Shown here piece after piece: positions 27,930 to 37,024 of a stretch of DNA of 38,578 nt. Every line of letters starts with the position of its first letter. Position 1 is the first letter of the stretch. Under the pieces are notes generated by a model that worked only from the letters and a program-made list of their open reading frames with translations, was not told where the DNA came from and did not search any database. The translations under genes and the position numbers were made by a program. Origin of the DNA: Clostridiales bacterium. Lineage in GTDB: Bacteria; Bacillota; Clostridia; Oscillospirales; Oscillospiraceae. The stretch lies in contig JAJQFX010000294.1 of NCBI GenBank assembly GCA_021200895.1, positions 1 to 38,578 of the forward strand. The letters run 5' to 3'.

Positions 27930-28279
27930 ATCTGCTGGCGGGGCTGGCCACCGGCGTGCTGTCCGCCTTCGGCATTGGCGGGGGGACGCTGCTGCTGCTC
28001 TACCTGACCTTTCTGGCCGGATTCTCCCAGCAGACCGCCCAGGGGGTCAATTTGCTGTACTTCCTGCCCACCGCCGGGGCCTCGCTGCCGCAGCACCTGA
28101 AGCGGGGAACCATCGACCGGAGCGCCGCCCTGACCGGGGGCCTCTGGGGCTGCGCCGCCGCCGTCGTCGGCGCGCTGCTGGCCTCGGTGATGGAGCCGGG
28201 ATTTTTGCGCCAGTGCTTTGGTGTGTATTTGATTGCCACGGGATGCGTCACCTTGTTTGGGGGGAAGAAGGTGGAGTAG
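27917..28279 (+). CDS. TauE/SafE family, half-size unit 2
   Basis: 120 aa; LAGLATGVLSAFGIGGGTLLLLYLTFLAGFSQQTAQGVNLLYFLP; ATG overlaps the stop of unit 1. Confidence 0.8.
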   Translation: MPVLNLLAGLATGVLSAFGIGGGTLLLLYLTFLAGFSQQTAQGVNLLYFLPTAGASLPQHLKRGTIDRSAALTGGLWGCAAAVVGALLASVMEPGFLRQCFGVYLIATGCVTLFGGKKVE

Positions 28280-28302
28280 AGGGAAGAGATGCGCAAACGA
28301 GC

Positions 28303-28342
28303 ATGGCTGGAACACCCGCAGATGCGCAGGCGTTCCAGCCAT
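28303..28342. terminator. Convergent hairpin between TauE unit 2 and the AT-rich gene
   Basis: ATGGCTGGAAC...GTTCCAGCCAT, 11-bp arms. Confidence 0.5.
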
Positions 28343-28372
28343 TGGTATGAAATCGTATTATATTATACAAAC

Positions 28373-29239
28373 CTAAACATTGAACCTGATATTCCAGAAG
28401 TTGCATGTTGCCAGTGCATACGGATTACCCATTCTAGCCATTTTGTGTACTTTTGCCCACAATGCATAACCTTGATCTTTCGATAGCCCCACAATGAAAT
28501 TATCAGTGATTGGGCGTGATTCATTCCAGACCGATTTATTCGTTGTCTTAAGTATAATCTGCCCTCCCAGCATCCCGATACTAAAAGGATAACCTATACT
28601 TTGATAGTATACCATCGCAAGTGTTGCAGCTAACTTTAAATCCTCAATGTCCCGCTGTGAAAGTGTATTATACAGTTCCCTGACTTCCGGCATACTATGG
28701 TTTTTCAATCTCGTCGGAAATAGATTAAACGCAAGCAACTCGCCCATATCTGACCAGCACTGAGCAGGCATTTCCAGCCTGTTATCTGCCAGAAAATCCC
28801 GCACATTCACGAGTTTGCTTCCCTGTGCCTCTGCAATATTGTACAGTCTTCTGGCCTCGCCCGTGTCTTTCGGCGTTGCGCTGCATACTCCGTGCTCGTA
28901 CATCATACCATGAATAAATGCGGCATTGGGATCCTCTCCACGGGCTTCAAGTTCCTGAAATGCCACAAGTGCATTTGGTTTTGTACTATGCTTGATGTTT
29001 TTAGGTACTTTTTTTGAAAGATACAATACCCCAAACCAGGAATCCTCAATTTTAACTTTGTAATAGTCCTGAGTTCGAAGCTCGTAAACCGGATCCATAT
29101 TCCCATCTTCTATCACACGATCCAACTTACACAACGCTCTTGCATATTTCATCAAAGACTCAGTCGGCTCACTCTGAAGGAACTCCTGTATCGTAGCGTA
29201 ATATGGTTCGTCTTGTTTCTTTCTACCAAATAATCCCAT
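28373..29239 (-). CDS. Hypothetical protein, possible Sel1/TPR-like helical repeats; AT-rich gene
   Basis: 288 aa MGLFGRKKQDEPYYATIQEFL...PNAAFIHGMMYEHGVCSATPKDTGEARRLYNIAEAQGS; SD ggaggagataacaaaATG. Confidence 0.6.
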   Translation of the reverse strand: MGLFGRKKQDEPYYATIQEFLQSEPTESLMKYARALCKLDRVIEDGNMDPVYELRTQDYYKVKIEDSWFGVLYLSKKVPKNIKHSTKPNALVAFQELEARGEDPNAAFIHGMMYEHGVCSATPKDTGEARRLYNIAEAQGSKLVNVRDFLADNRLEMPAQCWSDMGELLAFNLFPTRLKNHSMPEVRELYNTLSQRDIEDLKLAATLAMVYYQSIGYPFSIGMLGGQIILKTTNKSVWNESRPITDNFIVGLSKDQGYALWAKVHKMARMGNPYALATCNFWNIRFNV

Positions 29240-29284
29240 TTTGTTATCTCCTCCGTTTTTTATTTTTAAGGCGTAGTCGCTGTG

Positions 29285-30089
29285 TTAATAATTATCAAGC
29301 ATACTAATCCAACTCCACAGTTCAGCATTTTTAGCCGCATCCCGTGCTTCTTTTGCTGCCTTCAATGCTTCACTCTGCATCTCGGTCTGTTGCCTGAGCA
29401 TATTCATTTGCTGCCATGCCAAGTCGAGTTGCCTCTGTTGAGCCATCTGTGCATCGCGCCTTTGTTGTTCAGCCAGCATATACATTTCCTGCTGATGCTT
29501 TTCCGTGTGATAAACGTTGATAGCCTCCGACAACGTTTGCGCCCGGCCATTAAACAAATAATTCATCAGCAGTTCCGGAATATGACCCCCTCTATAATCA
29601 GGAGCAATCACCTGCATGAGCAAAAGGTCATCCCGTTGCTTGGCCAATTCCTGTCCCTTCCCATTCAGGGACATCAGTTCATTAAACGTCTCTTCACTTT
29701 TGCGATTGACTTCCTCCAGTCTTGCGTCCTCTTCTGCCTTTTTTCTTCTCATCCTCTTCCTCACGCTTTGGCGCATCATCAAGCCATCTTTGATATTCCC
29801 GTTTTCTGCGTGAAGATAAAGCCGCCAGTCCTTTCGGCGGTTCCATTTGAGGCATAGTGAACTCTTTTCTTCTTTTTTGTAATTTCAAGGATTCCATCTG
29901 ATTGGATAAACTTTGGGCTTTTTTGGGAAGTTCTTCAATTTCACGCTGAAGCCTGGTCAGTTCATAAAAATAAGCGATTAGTTCCGCTTTTGTCATTTCT
30001 CTGCCATTATATACAACAGATATTGTCTGAAATCCTACGCCAAATCCTTTCTCCTCTAACTTCTGCGCCTGTAATGTCCGATCCGGCAT
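29285..30089 (-). CDS. Hypothetical coiled-coil protein, one apparent frame break; AT-rich gene
   Basis: Frame 1 MPDRTLQAQKLEEKGFGVGFQTISVVYNGREMTKAELIAYFYELTRLQREIEELP... continues in frame 2 AEEDARLEEVNRKSEETFNELMSLNGKGQELAKQ...; break at T6 run 29739-29744; SD aaagggggatttaccagtATG. Confidence 0.6.
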
Positions 30090-30212
30090 ACTGGTAAATC
30101 CCCCTTTCCCGTATCGCATGCATCCAAAAAGTGTACATTTTGGACAGAGCCGCTTTGCATAGCACGTTCTAAAAAGCGGCAAAAATATATTCGAGAAACG
30201 GTTAATTTGCGG

Positions 30213-30241
30213 TTGACATTTGTAATAATCTACGATATAAT
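30213..30241 (+). promoter_or_regulatory. Perfect consensus sigma-A promoter with no large downstream ORF
   Basis: TTGACA-TTTGTAATAATCTACGA(17)-TATAAT. Confidence 0.75.
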
Positions 30242-30303
30242 TATTTTGTCAGTCAAAGGTAGACGATTCACAAAAATGTACACATTCCTGCAACTTTTCA
30301 CAC

Positions 30304-30558
30304 CTACTGCGCCCCGGTGCGCCCATAAACCGCCGCCCGATACCGGAAGGTAGACAGGGGCATCCCGCACTCCGCAGCCGCCGCCCGCCCGGTAATTTTA
30401 CCAGCCTTCCACCGCTGATAGACGGAGGGGAAGTTCTCCGGCATCGGCCCCAGGCGGCCAATCCCCGCCCCCACTGAGAGGGGGGAAACCGCCGTTATCC
30501 ATCGAAACGGCGGCGGGAACATCCGAAGCAAAGCAAAGTTAGCATATTTATGCCACAA
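30304..30558 (-). CDS. Small HTH protein resembling recombinase/resolvase C-terminal HTH
   Basis: MPENFPSVYQRWKAGKITGRAAAAECGMPLSTFRYRAAVYG; resembles the Hin-type HTH pattern (WKAG-IT...A...G...TFYR). True start uncertain. Confidence 0.4.
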   Translation of the reverse strand: MWHKYANFALLRMFPPPFRWITAVSPLSVGAGIGRLGPMPENFPSVYQRWKAGKITGRAAAAECGMPLSTFRYRAAVYGRTGAQ

Positions 30559-30825
30559 TTCACAAAAAGTTTACGCCGCAACCTGTATGATTTTCACCTC
30601 TGTTTTCGGAACTTTTGCCGGAGAAACGGAGGATTTTCTTTATTTTTCCACTCATTTTTCAATTTTTACAGGAATAATCCCTTCCACCTGCGGCAAGGAT
30701 AAAAAACTTGCAATTTTGCAGAAAATCGTTATACTAAACATAAGTGGCATGATATGGGAGGCTTTCAAATGCTGCACACCACCATCCTTTTTCTGCCGAA
30801 CCTCCGGCGCAGGGGTTGAACCGCC

Positions 30826-31683
30826 ATGTTCGGATACCTGATTGCAGATAAGTCCCGGCTGGACGACGTGCAGACCGCCCGCTACCGGGAGTGCTACTGC
30901 GGCCTGTGCCGGGCGCTGAAACAGCGGCACGGCCAGGTCAGTCGCCTGTGTCTGACCTATGACATGACCTTTCTGGTGATGCTGCTGGACTCCCTTTATG
31001 AGCCGGAAATCGAAGCGGACAAAAACCGCTGCATGGTTCATCCGGCCCACCCTCAGCTTTGGCGAACCAGCCGCTGGACGGAGTACTGCGCCGACCTGAA
31101 CGTGGTGCTGGCCTACTTCAACTGCCTAGACGACTGGGAGGATGACCGGGAGCTGTCCAAACTCACCTACGCCGGGGCGCTGCACAGCGCCTACTGCCGG
31201 GTGAAGGAGCAGCGGCCGGACAGCTGCGCGGCCATCGAGCAGGCGCTGTACCGCCTCTCCGGGCTGGAGGAGATTCACAGCCCAGATTTGGACGGGGCCA
31301 GCCGCTGCTTCGGCAGCCTGATGGGCAGCCTGTTCGCCGTGGGCGACCCCTTCTGGCACGAGACCCTGTACACGGTGGGGGACTATCTGGGCCGTTTCAT
31401 CTATGTGATGGACGCCGTCCTGGACGAGGATGCCGACCGGCGCTTCGGACGCTACAATCCTGTGACGGCCTTCCGGGCCGAGTATGGCCACCTGGACGAC
31501 GGGCAGACGCTGACGCTACTGATTGGCAGCTGCGTCTCCGCCTACGAAACGCTGCCCCTGGTGCAGGACAAGGATTTGCTGGACAATGTCCTCTATCACG
31601 GCGTATGGGCAAAGTGGGCGGCTGCAAAACAGAAAGAAACCAACGGGAAGGCCCGTCAGGAGGAATCACACGATGATCGATGA
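30826..31683 (+). CDS. DUF5685-like protein
   Basis: [61 protein letters not shown]...; overlaps dnaJ-like gene. Confidence 0.75.
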   Translation: MFGYLIADKSRLDDVQTARYRECYCGLCRALKQRHGQVSRLCLTYDMTFLVMLLDSLYEPEIEADKNRCMVHPAHPQLWRTSRWTEYCADLNVVLAYFNCLDDWEDDRELSKLTYAGALHSAYCRVKEQRPDSCAAIEQALYRLSGLEEIHSPDLDGASRCFGSLMGSLFAVGDPFWHETLYTVGDYLGRFIYVMDAVLDEDADRRFGRYNPVTAFRAEYGHLDDGQTLTLLIGSCVSAYETLPLVQDKDLLDNVLYHGVWAKWAAAKQKETNGKARQEESHDDR

Positions 31684-32392
31684 TCCTTATAAGGTGCTTG
31701 GCGTCTCGCGGGACGCATCGCAGGAAGAGATCAAAAAGGCATACCGAAAGCTGGCCAAGCAGTATCACCCTGACCTGCATCCCAACGACCCGGAAGCGGC
31801 CAAGAAGATGAATGAGATCAACGCCGCCTATGACCAGATTCAAAACCCGGAGAAGTACCAGCAGGCCAATCCCTATTCCTCTGCCCGGCAGTCAAACCCC
31901 TATGGCAGCGCCTACGGGAACCCCTACGGCAGCTATGGCTACGCCCAGCGGGAGCAGCGCCAGCAGGGTACCTATGACACCAGCCGCGACAGCAGCGAGC
32001 TTCAGGCGGCGGCCCACTTCGTCCAGGCGGGCGAGTATGAGGACGCGGTCAACGTGCTGAACCGGGTGCCTTCGTCGGAGCGGAACGCCCGGTGGTATTA
32101 CCTCAGCGGCCTGGCCCATGCCGGTATGGGCAACAAAATCCTCGGCCTGCAGCATATGCAGACCGCTGTGGAGATGGACCCCGGAAACGCCGAGTATCAG
32201 CAGGCGCTGCAACATATGCAGCGCAGCGGCGCCTTCTATCAGCAGAGCGGCGGCACCAACTTCCATTACTGCGCCAGCGGCGGGCCGTACAGCTTCTGTA
32301 TGTACCTTTGCCTGATTCAGGCGGTTTGCTCCTGCTGCTGCGGCGGCAGTGGGTATGGATACGGCTCCTATGGGGGATTCTATAAGCCCTGA
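31673..32392 (+). CDS. J-domain protein with TPR-like middle and Cys/Gly/Tyr-rich tail
   Basis: [53 protein letters not shown] (HPD motif). Confidence 0.9.
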   Translation: MIDDPYKVLGVSRDASQEEIKKAYRKLAKQYHPDLHPNDPEAAKKMNEINAAYDQIQNPEKYQQANPYSSARQSNPYGSAYGNPYGSYGYAQREQRQQGTYDTSRDSSELQAAAHFVQAGEYEDAVNVLNRVPSSERNARWYYLSGLAHAGMGNKILGLQHMQTAVEMDPGNAEYQQALQHMQRSGAFYQQSGGTNFHYCASGGPYSFCMYLCLIQAVCSCCCGGSGYGYGSYGGFYKP

Positions 32393-32434
32393 ACCTGCCG
32401 GTCAAAAAAAGTCGAAAAACCTCCCGCCGCCCCC

Positions 32435-32464
32435 TTGACAGGGGGGGCGGCATACTGTTATACT
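32435..32464 (+). promoter_or_regulatory. Promoter of GntR-ABC operon
   Basis: TTGACA-18-TATACT. Confidence 0.7.
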
Positions 32465-32472
32465 AACTGTAT

Positions 32473-32501
32473 GAACTGTTCTAGGAGTGTTAGCACAGTT
32501 C
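32473..32501 (+). promoter_or_regulatory. Candidate GntR/YtrA operator
   Basis: GAACTGTTCTAG-gagtg-TTAGCACAGTTC imperfect inverted repeat, just 3' of the -10. Confidence 0.6.
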
Positions 32502-32538
32502 ACACAAACCAAACATAGGGCAGAAAGGAAGCGATGGC

Positions 32539-32925
32539 GTGTTACCACTGGAGTTAGACTACAAGAGCCGCATCCCGGTCAGTGAGCAGCTGGTGGCGGG
32601 CGTTGTGCGTCTGGTGGCCTGTGGCGTCCTGTCGCCGGGTGAGCAGCTCCCGTCCGTCCGCAACATGGCGCAGCAGCTGGGCATCAACCCCAACACGGTG
32701 CAAAAGGCTTACCGGGCGCTGGAGCAGGTGGGGGCTATCTACAGCCTGCCGGGGAAGGGCTCCTTCGTCAGCGAGGGGGACGAGGCCAGAGAGCTGCAAA
32801 AGCGGCAGGCTCTGGACGCGCTGGACGGCGCGCTGCGTGCCGCGCTGGACGCCGGCGTAACCCTGGAGGATCTGGACGCGCATTGCCGCGGCTGGCTGCA
32901 AAAGATGGGAGGTTTACTGGTATGA
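32539..32925 (+). CDS. GntR family regulator, YtrA subfamily
   Basis: SRIPVSEQLVAGVVRLVACGVLSPGEQLPSVRNMAQQLGINPNTVQKAYRALEQVGAIYSLPGKGSFV; GTG start. Confidence 0.93.
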   Translation: MLPLELDYKSRIPVSEQLVAGVVRLVACGVLSPGEQLPSVRNMAQQLGINPNTVQKAYRALEQVGAIYSLPGKGSFVSEGDEARELQKRQALDALDGALRAALDAGVTLEDLDAHCRGWLQKMGGLLV

Positions 32926-33833
32926 TTATGGTGGAATCCTTCACCAAGAAATTTGGTGCCCTGCACGCGCTGGACCGCATCCACCTTCAGGTGGCGGAAG
33001 GCTCCATCTTTGGGCTCATCGGCTCCAACGGCGCGGGGAAGTCTACCCTGCTGCGGGCCATCAGCGGCGTCTATAAGCCGGATGGCGGCGCTATCCTGGT
33101 GGACGGCGAGAGCCCTTACGAGAACGCGGAGGTGAAGCAGCGCATTTGCTTCGTTTCTGACTACCCCTACTATTCCAGCCAGGACACCCTGGAGCGCCTG
33201 GCCCGGTTTTACCGGCGCTTTTACCGGAACTGGAATGAGGCGGAGTTTCAGCGTCTGACCGAGCTGTTCCCCCTGGAGCGGAAGCAGCGTATTCAGAGTA
33301 TGTCCAAGGGGATGCAGCGGCAGGCGGCGCTGATTTGCGCCCTGTCCACCTGCCCGGACTACCTGCTGCTGGACGAGGTGTTCGACGGGCTGGACCCGGT
33401 GATGCGCCAGCTGCTGAAGCGGGTCATCTCCGACCATGTGGCGGAGCGGAACATGACGGTGCTGATTGCCTCCCACAACCTGCGGGAGTTGGAGGACTTC
33501 TGCGACCATGTGGGCCTGCTGCACAAGGGCGGCGTCCTCATCGAGGAGGAACTGGAATCCCTGCGTCTGGGCATCCAGAAGGTGCAGGCGGTGTTCCAGC
33601 CGCCCCTGGAAGACGAGGCGCTGAACGACCTGCGGCAGACGCTGGACATCGTCAAGCTAGAGCGTCATGGCTCCCTGATTTCCTTCGTGGCCCGCAGCAG
33701 CGAGCAGCGGGTGACGGAGCGTCTGGAGCAGCTGCACCCCGTGTTCTGCGAGAGCCTGCCCCTGTCCCTTGAGGAAGTATTTATCAGTGAAATGGAGGCC
33801 GCCGGTTATGATATTGACAAAATCTTATCCTAA
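32922..33833 (+). CDS. ABC transporter ATP-binding protein
   Basis: IGSNGAGKSTLLRAISG (Walker A), SMSKGMQRQAAL, YLLLDEVFDGLD (Walker B). Confidence 0.95.
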   Translation: MIMVESFTKKFGALHALDRIHLQVAEGSIFGLIGSNGAGKSTLLRAISGVYKPDGGAILVDGESPYENAEVKQRICFVSDYPYYSSQDTLERLARFYRRFYRNWNEAEFQRLTELFPLERKQRIQSMSKGMQRQAALICALSTCPDYLLLDEVFDGLDPVMRQLLKRVISDHVAERNMTVLIASHNLRELEDFCDHVGLLHKGGVLIEEELESLRLGIQKVQAVFQPPLEDEALNDLRQTLDIVKLERHGSLISFVARSSEQRVTERLEQLHPVFCESLPLSLEEVFISEMEAAGYDIDKILS

Positions 33834-35890
33834 GCAGCGCAGCGCCATCGGTACAGCCTTTTGCTGGCACTGGAGGAAGAATCGCCTGCTCCTGGTCCTG
33901 TACACGCTGCTGCTGATGATGGCGCTGCCCGGGTGCTTTCTCCTGAACCTGCTGTACAATATGGACTTCTATCTCCAGTCCAACGCTGACACGGAGACGA
34001 TTTTCGCGGTGAAGGAGGTCTATCTGGCCCAGGACATGACGGAGTGCCTGAACAGCAGCTTCGTCTGGCTGGTCATTCCTATTGCGGCGGTCTTTGCCTT
34101 CCTGCTGGCCCATTCCAGCTTCTCCTACCTGCACTCCCGCCGGGCCACCGACCTGTACGCCGCCCTGCCCATCCGCAGGATGCCTATGCTGCTGGGGGGG
34201 GGGCATCCTGGCCAACCTGCTCCAGCTGTTCCTGCCGCTGGCGGCGGCTATGGCGCTGGTGGAGGCCATCGGCCGGGGCTATGGCGACCTGGTGTACCCC
34301 TTCTCCGGCGTTGTGGTGTGGGAGGCTTTTGGGCTGATGGCGCTGGGGCTGACCGCCTCCTACCTGCTGTTCCTGTTCGTCATTGTTATCAGCGGCACAC
34401 TGCTGGACGCGGTGTTCTCCTTCGCGGTGCTGTCCGTCAGCTGGCCGCTGCTGTGGCTGTTTACCGACATCATCTGTGAACAGACGCTGCCCGGCTACGT
34501 CACCGATTTGAACACGCTGCTCTGCTTCGCCCTGGTGCCGGTCATCGGCACGATGCTGCCATTCTTTGACTTTACCAGCGCCTACTGCTTCCCCAACGGC
34601 TTCACCGCTACCGCCGCCCCTGCGGTGGACACCTCCGCCCTGCCCTATACTCCCGGCCTGTGCTGGCTGGCGTGGTGGCTGTTCTTTGTCGTGGTGCTGC
34701 TGGCGGCGCTGGCGGTGGTGTTCCGGGTCAGGAAGAGCGAGTGCGCCGAGAGCACCCATACCTTCCCCCTTCCCAGAGGGTTCTTCCGCATGATTTGCTC
34801 CGCCGTAGGCGGGCTGGCCCTGGCGTATCTGTGCAGCGCCATCCTGCCCAGCAACGAGGTGTTCCTGGTGGCAGGTCTGCTGGGCACCTTCCTGGCCCAC
34901 CTGTTCTCCCAGGCCATCTGGGGCAGAGGGCTGCGGGGCTTTGTAAAAACCCTGCCCGCCTACCTGCTGCTGGTGGTCATCATGGGCACCGCAGGCTGGA
35001 TGGTGGTGAACGACGTACCCGGCTATGTCACCTATCTGCCCGATGCGGACGAGGTGGCATCGGTGGAGATCAGCGGTGACGCCCTCTCCTCCGGGCAGAA
35101 CTCCCTGGCCTACTACCTCAGCGACTGCGACAACTATATCTCGGCCGTTGTAAACGATGGGGAGTCGGAGTCCTACTGCTATATTTCCCCCACCCTCCGG
35201 TCTGCGGAGAGCATCGCCGCAGCCCAGGCGGTTCACAGCGCCATCCTGGAGGGGCTGAGCGGGCCATACCTGCCCTTCTCCGAGGAGGAGAGCGACAACC
35301 TGTATCTGGTCATCTCCTACACGCTGAAGGATGGCTCTGTTGTGGAGCGGGACTATTGGGATGTCTCCGCGTCGGATATGCTGACCGCGCTGGCGGGCAA
35401 TTTGCTGAATCTGGAGGAGTATCAGCAGGCCTCCCTGCTGAACGAGTATGAGGCCAGCGACATCACCAGCATCGACTATTGCAGATATATGGTCGATTAC
35501 GATTTCGACGAGGAGGCCGACTGGACCTCGGAGGATGAGTATCACTACGATGTGGCTCTGACCGCGGAGCAGCAGGAGCTGCTGTGGAGCACCTTCCTGG
35601 CGGAACTGAACAGCGAGGACTTCAGCTACAGCCCCCTGGACGAATCCAGTGACCTGGACGGGGACGGCTACGAGGAGGAGTGCTATATCAACATGGCCGA
35701 CATCCAGCGGGAGGACTTCGCCCCGGAACTGCTGAACCTGCTGGAGCAGGAGATGGGCGAGGCCGCCGATTTGGTGACCTCCGTCAACGGCAGAAGCTAC
35801 TGGGTGCCGACCTGCTGCACGAAGACCCGCCAGCTGCTGCAGGAGTACGCCAGCAGCGCTGACGCGGAAGCGGAAACGGAAACCGACTGA
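33808..35890 (+). CDS. ABC transporter permease, multi-TM, one apparent +1 frame break
   Basis: MILTKSYPKQRSAIGTAFCWHWRKNRLLLVLYTLLLMM...ATDLYAALPIRRMPMLLGG / ILANLLQLFLPLAAAM...; break at G10 run 34194-34203. Confidence 0.8.
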
Positions 35891-35902
35891 CCAAGTTCAG
35901 AA

Positions 35903-35936
35903 CACGCCTCGGCCGCAGGGCCGGGGCGTGTTTTTT
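35903..35936 (+). terminator. Rho-independent terminator
   Basis: CACGCCTCGGCC-gcag-GGCCGGGGCGTG-TTTTTT. Confidence 0.9.
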
Positions 35937-36022
35937 GGGCGGGTTTGCCCGGTTCCCTTGCGCTGCCGCCGATTTTGGGGTATCCTATAGGGGAAGTGAC
36001 CATACAACAAGGAGGCTATCCC

Positions 36023-36793
36023 ATGAACATTGGCATTGTCACCGGCGCGTCCAGCGGCCTGGGGCGGACATTCGTCCGCCAACTCAGCGGGCAGGAGGCG
36101 CTGGATGAGATTTGGGTCATCGCCCGCCGGGAGGAACGGCTGCACGCGCTGGAGGCCCAGGTGGAGACGCCGCTGCGCTGCATCCCCCTGGATTTGACGG
36201 AGCGGACGTCCTTCCAGGCGCTGGAGACGCTACTGAAGGCGGAGCAGCCCGATGTGCGCGTCCTTATCAACGCGGCGGGCTTCGGCAAAATCGGGGCCTG
36301 GAAGGATATTTCCATGGCCGACTGCGACGGCATGATCGACCTGAATTGCCGGGCCGCCGTGGACATGACCCAGCTCGTCCTGCCCTATATGGGCAAGGGG
36401 AGCCGGGTGCTGGAAATTTGCTCCACCGCAGCCTTCCAGCCCTTCCCCTACCTGGGGGTGTACGCCGCCTCCAAAGCCTTCCTTTACCGCTACAGCCGGG
36501 CCCTGCGGGCGGAGCTGCGGGGGACGGGGGTCAGCGTGACGGCGGTGTGCCCCTACTGGGTGAAGGATACGGAGTTCATCTCCAAGGCGCAAAAGACCCA
36601 AAACAGCGGCTATATCCGCCACTTCCCCCTGGCCTCCAGCGAGGAGAACGTGGTGCGCCACGCGCTGGCCGACGCAAAGCTGGGGCTTGCGGTGTCCACG
36701 CCGGGGCCGGTCTGCACCGTTCACCGGGTAGCGGCGAAGTTCCTGCCCAGTGAGCTGATGATGGGCGTCTGGGCGTTGCTCAGAAGAATATAA
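36023..36793 (+). CDS. Short-chain dehydrogenase/reductase
   Basis: IGIVTGASSGLGRTFVRQL...LINAAGFGKIG...YAASKAFLYRYSRAL. Confidence 0.92.
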   Translation: MNIGIVTGASSGLGRTFVRQLSGQEALDEIWVIARREERLHALEAQVETPLRCIPLDLTERTSFQALETLLKAEQPDVRVLINAAGFGKIGAWKDISMADCDGMIDLNCRAAVDMTQLVLPYMGKGSRVLEICSTAAFQPFPYLGVYAASKAFLYRYSRALRAELRGTGVSVTAVCPYWVKDTEFISKAQKTQNSGYIRHFPLASSEENVVRHALADAKLGLAVSTPGPVCTVHRVAAKFLPSELMMGVWALLRRI

Positions 36794-36794
36794 A

Positions 36795-36826
36795 ACAAGG
36801 CCGACGGTGCAAGCCGTCGGCCTTGT
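36795..36826. terminator. Terminator-like 13-bp hairpin
   Basis: ACAAGGCCGACGG-tgcaag-CCGTCGGCCTTGT. Confidence 0.7.
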
Positions 36827-37024
36827 CCTGCATGATAGCAATCATCAAAATAACCAGGGAACCTCTTTTTATCCGGGAGAGAGGAGGCGTATCATTTTAA
36901 CACATACATCTGCGGCAAGAATCCCGCCATCCACAAAACCAGGCAGGCCAGAAAACGAGCCGGAAAAGGGGTGGACAAACAGGCGGGAAAGATGGTACAA
37001 TGCAAAGCGATAGGATGTGAGACT

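Noticed and set aside
29694-30182. -1 programmed frameshifting in the coiled-coil gene
   Set aside because: The slippery A AAA AAG is in the wrong frame; joining the halves needs +1, so a homopolymer error is simpler.
34184-35545. 453-aa minus-strand ORF
   Set aside because: Antisense to the ABC permease; Gln/His/Gly-rich artefact.
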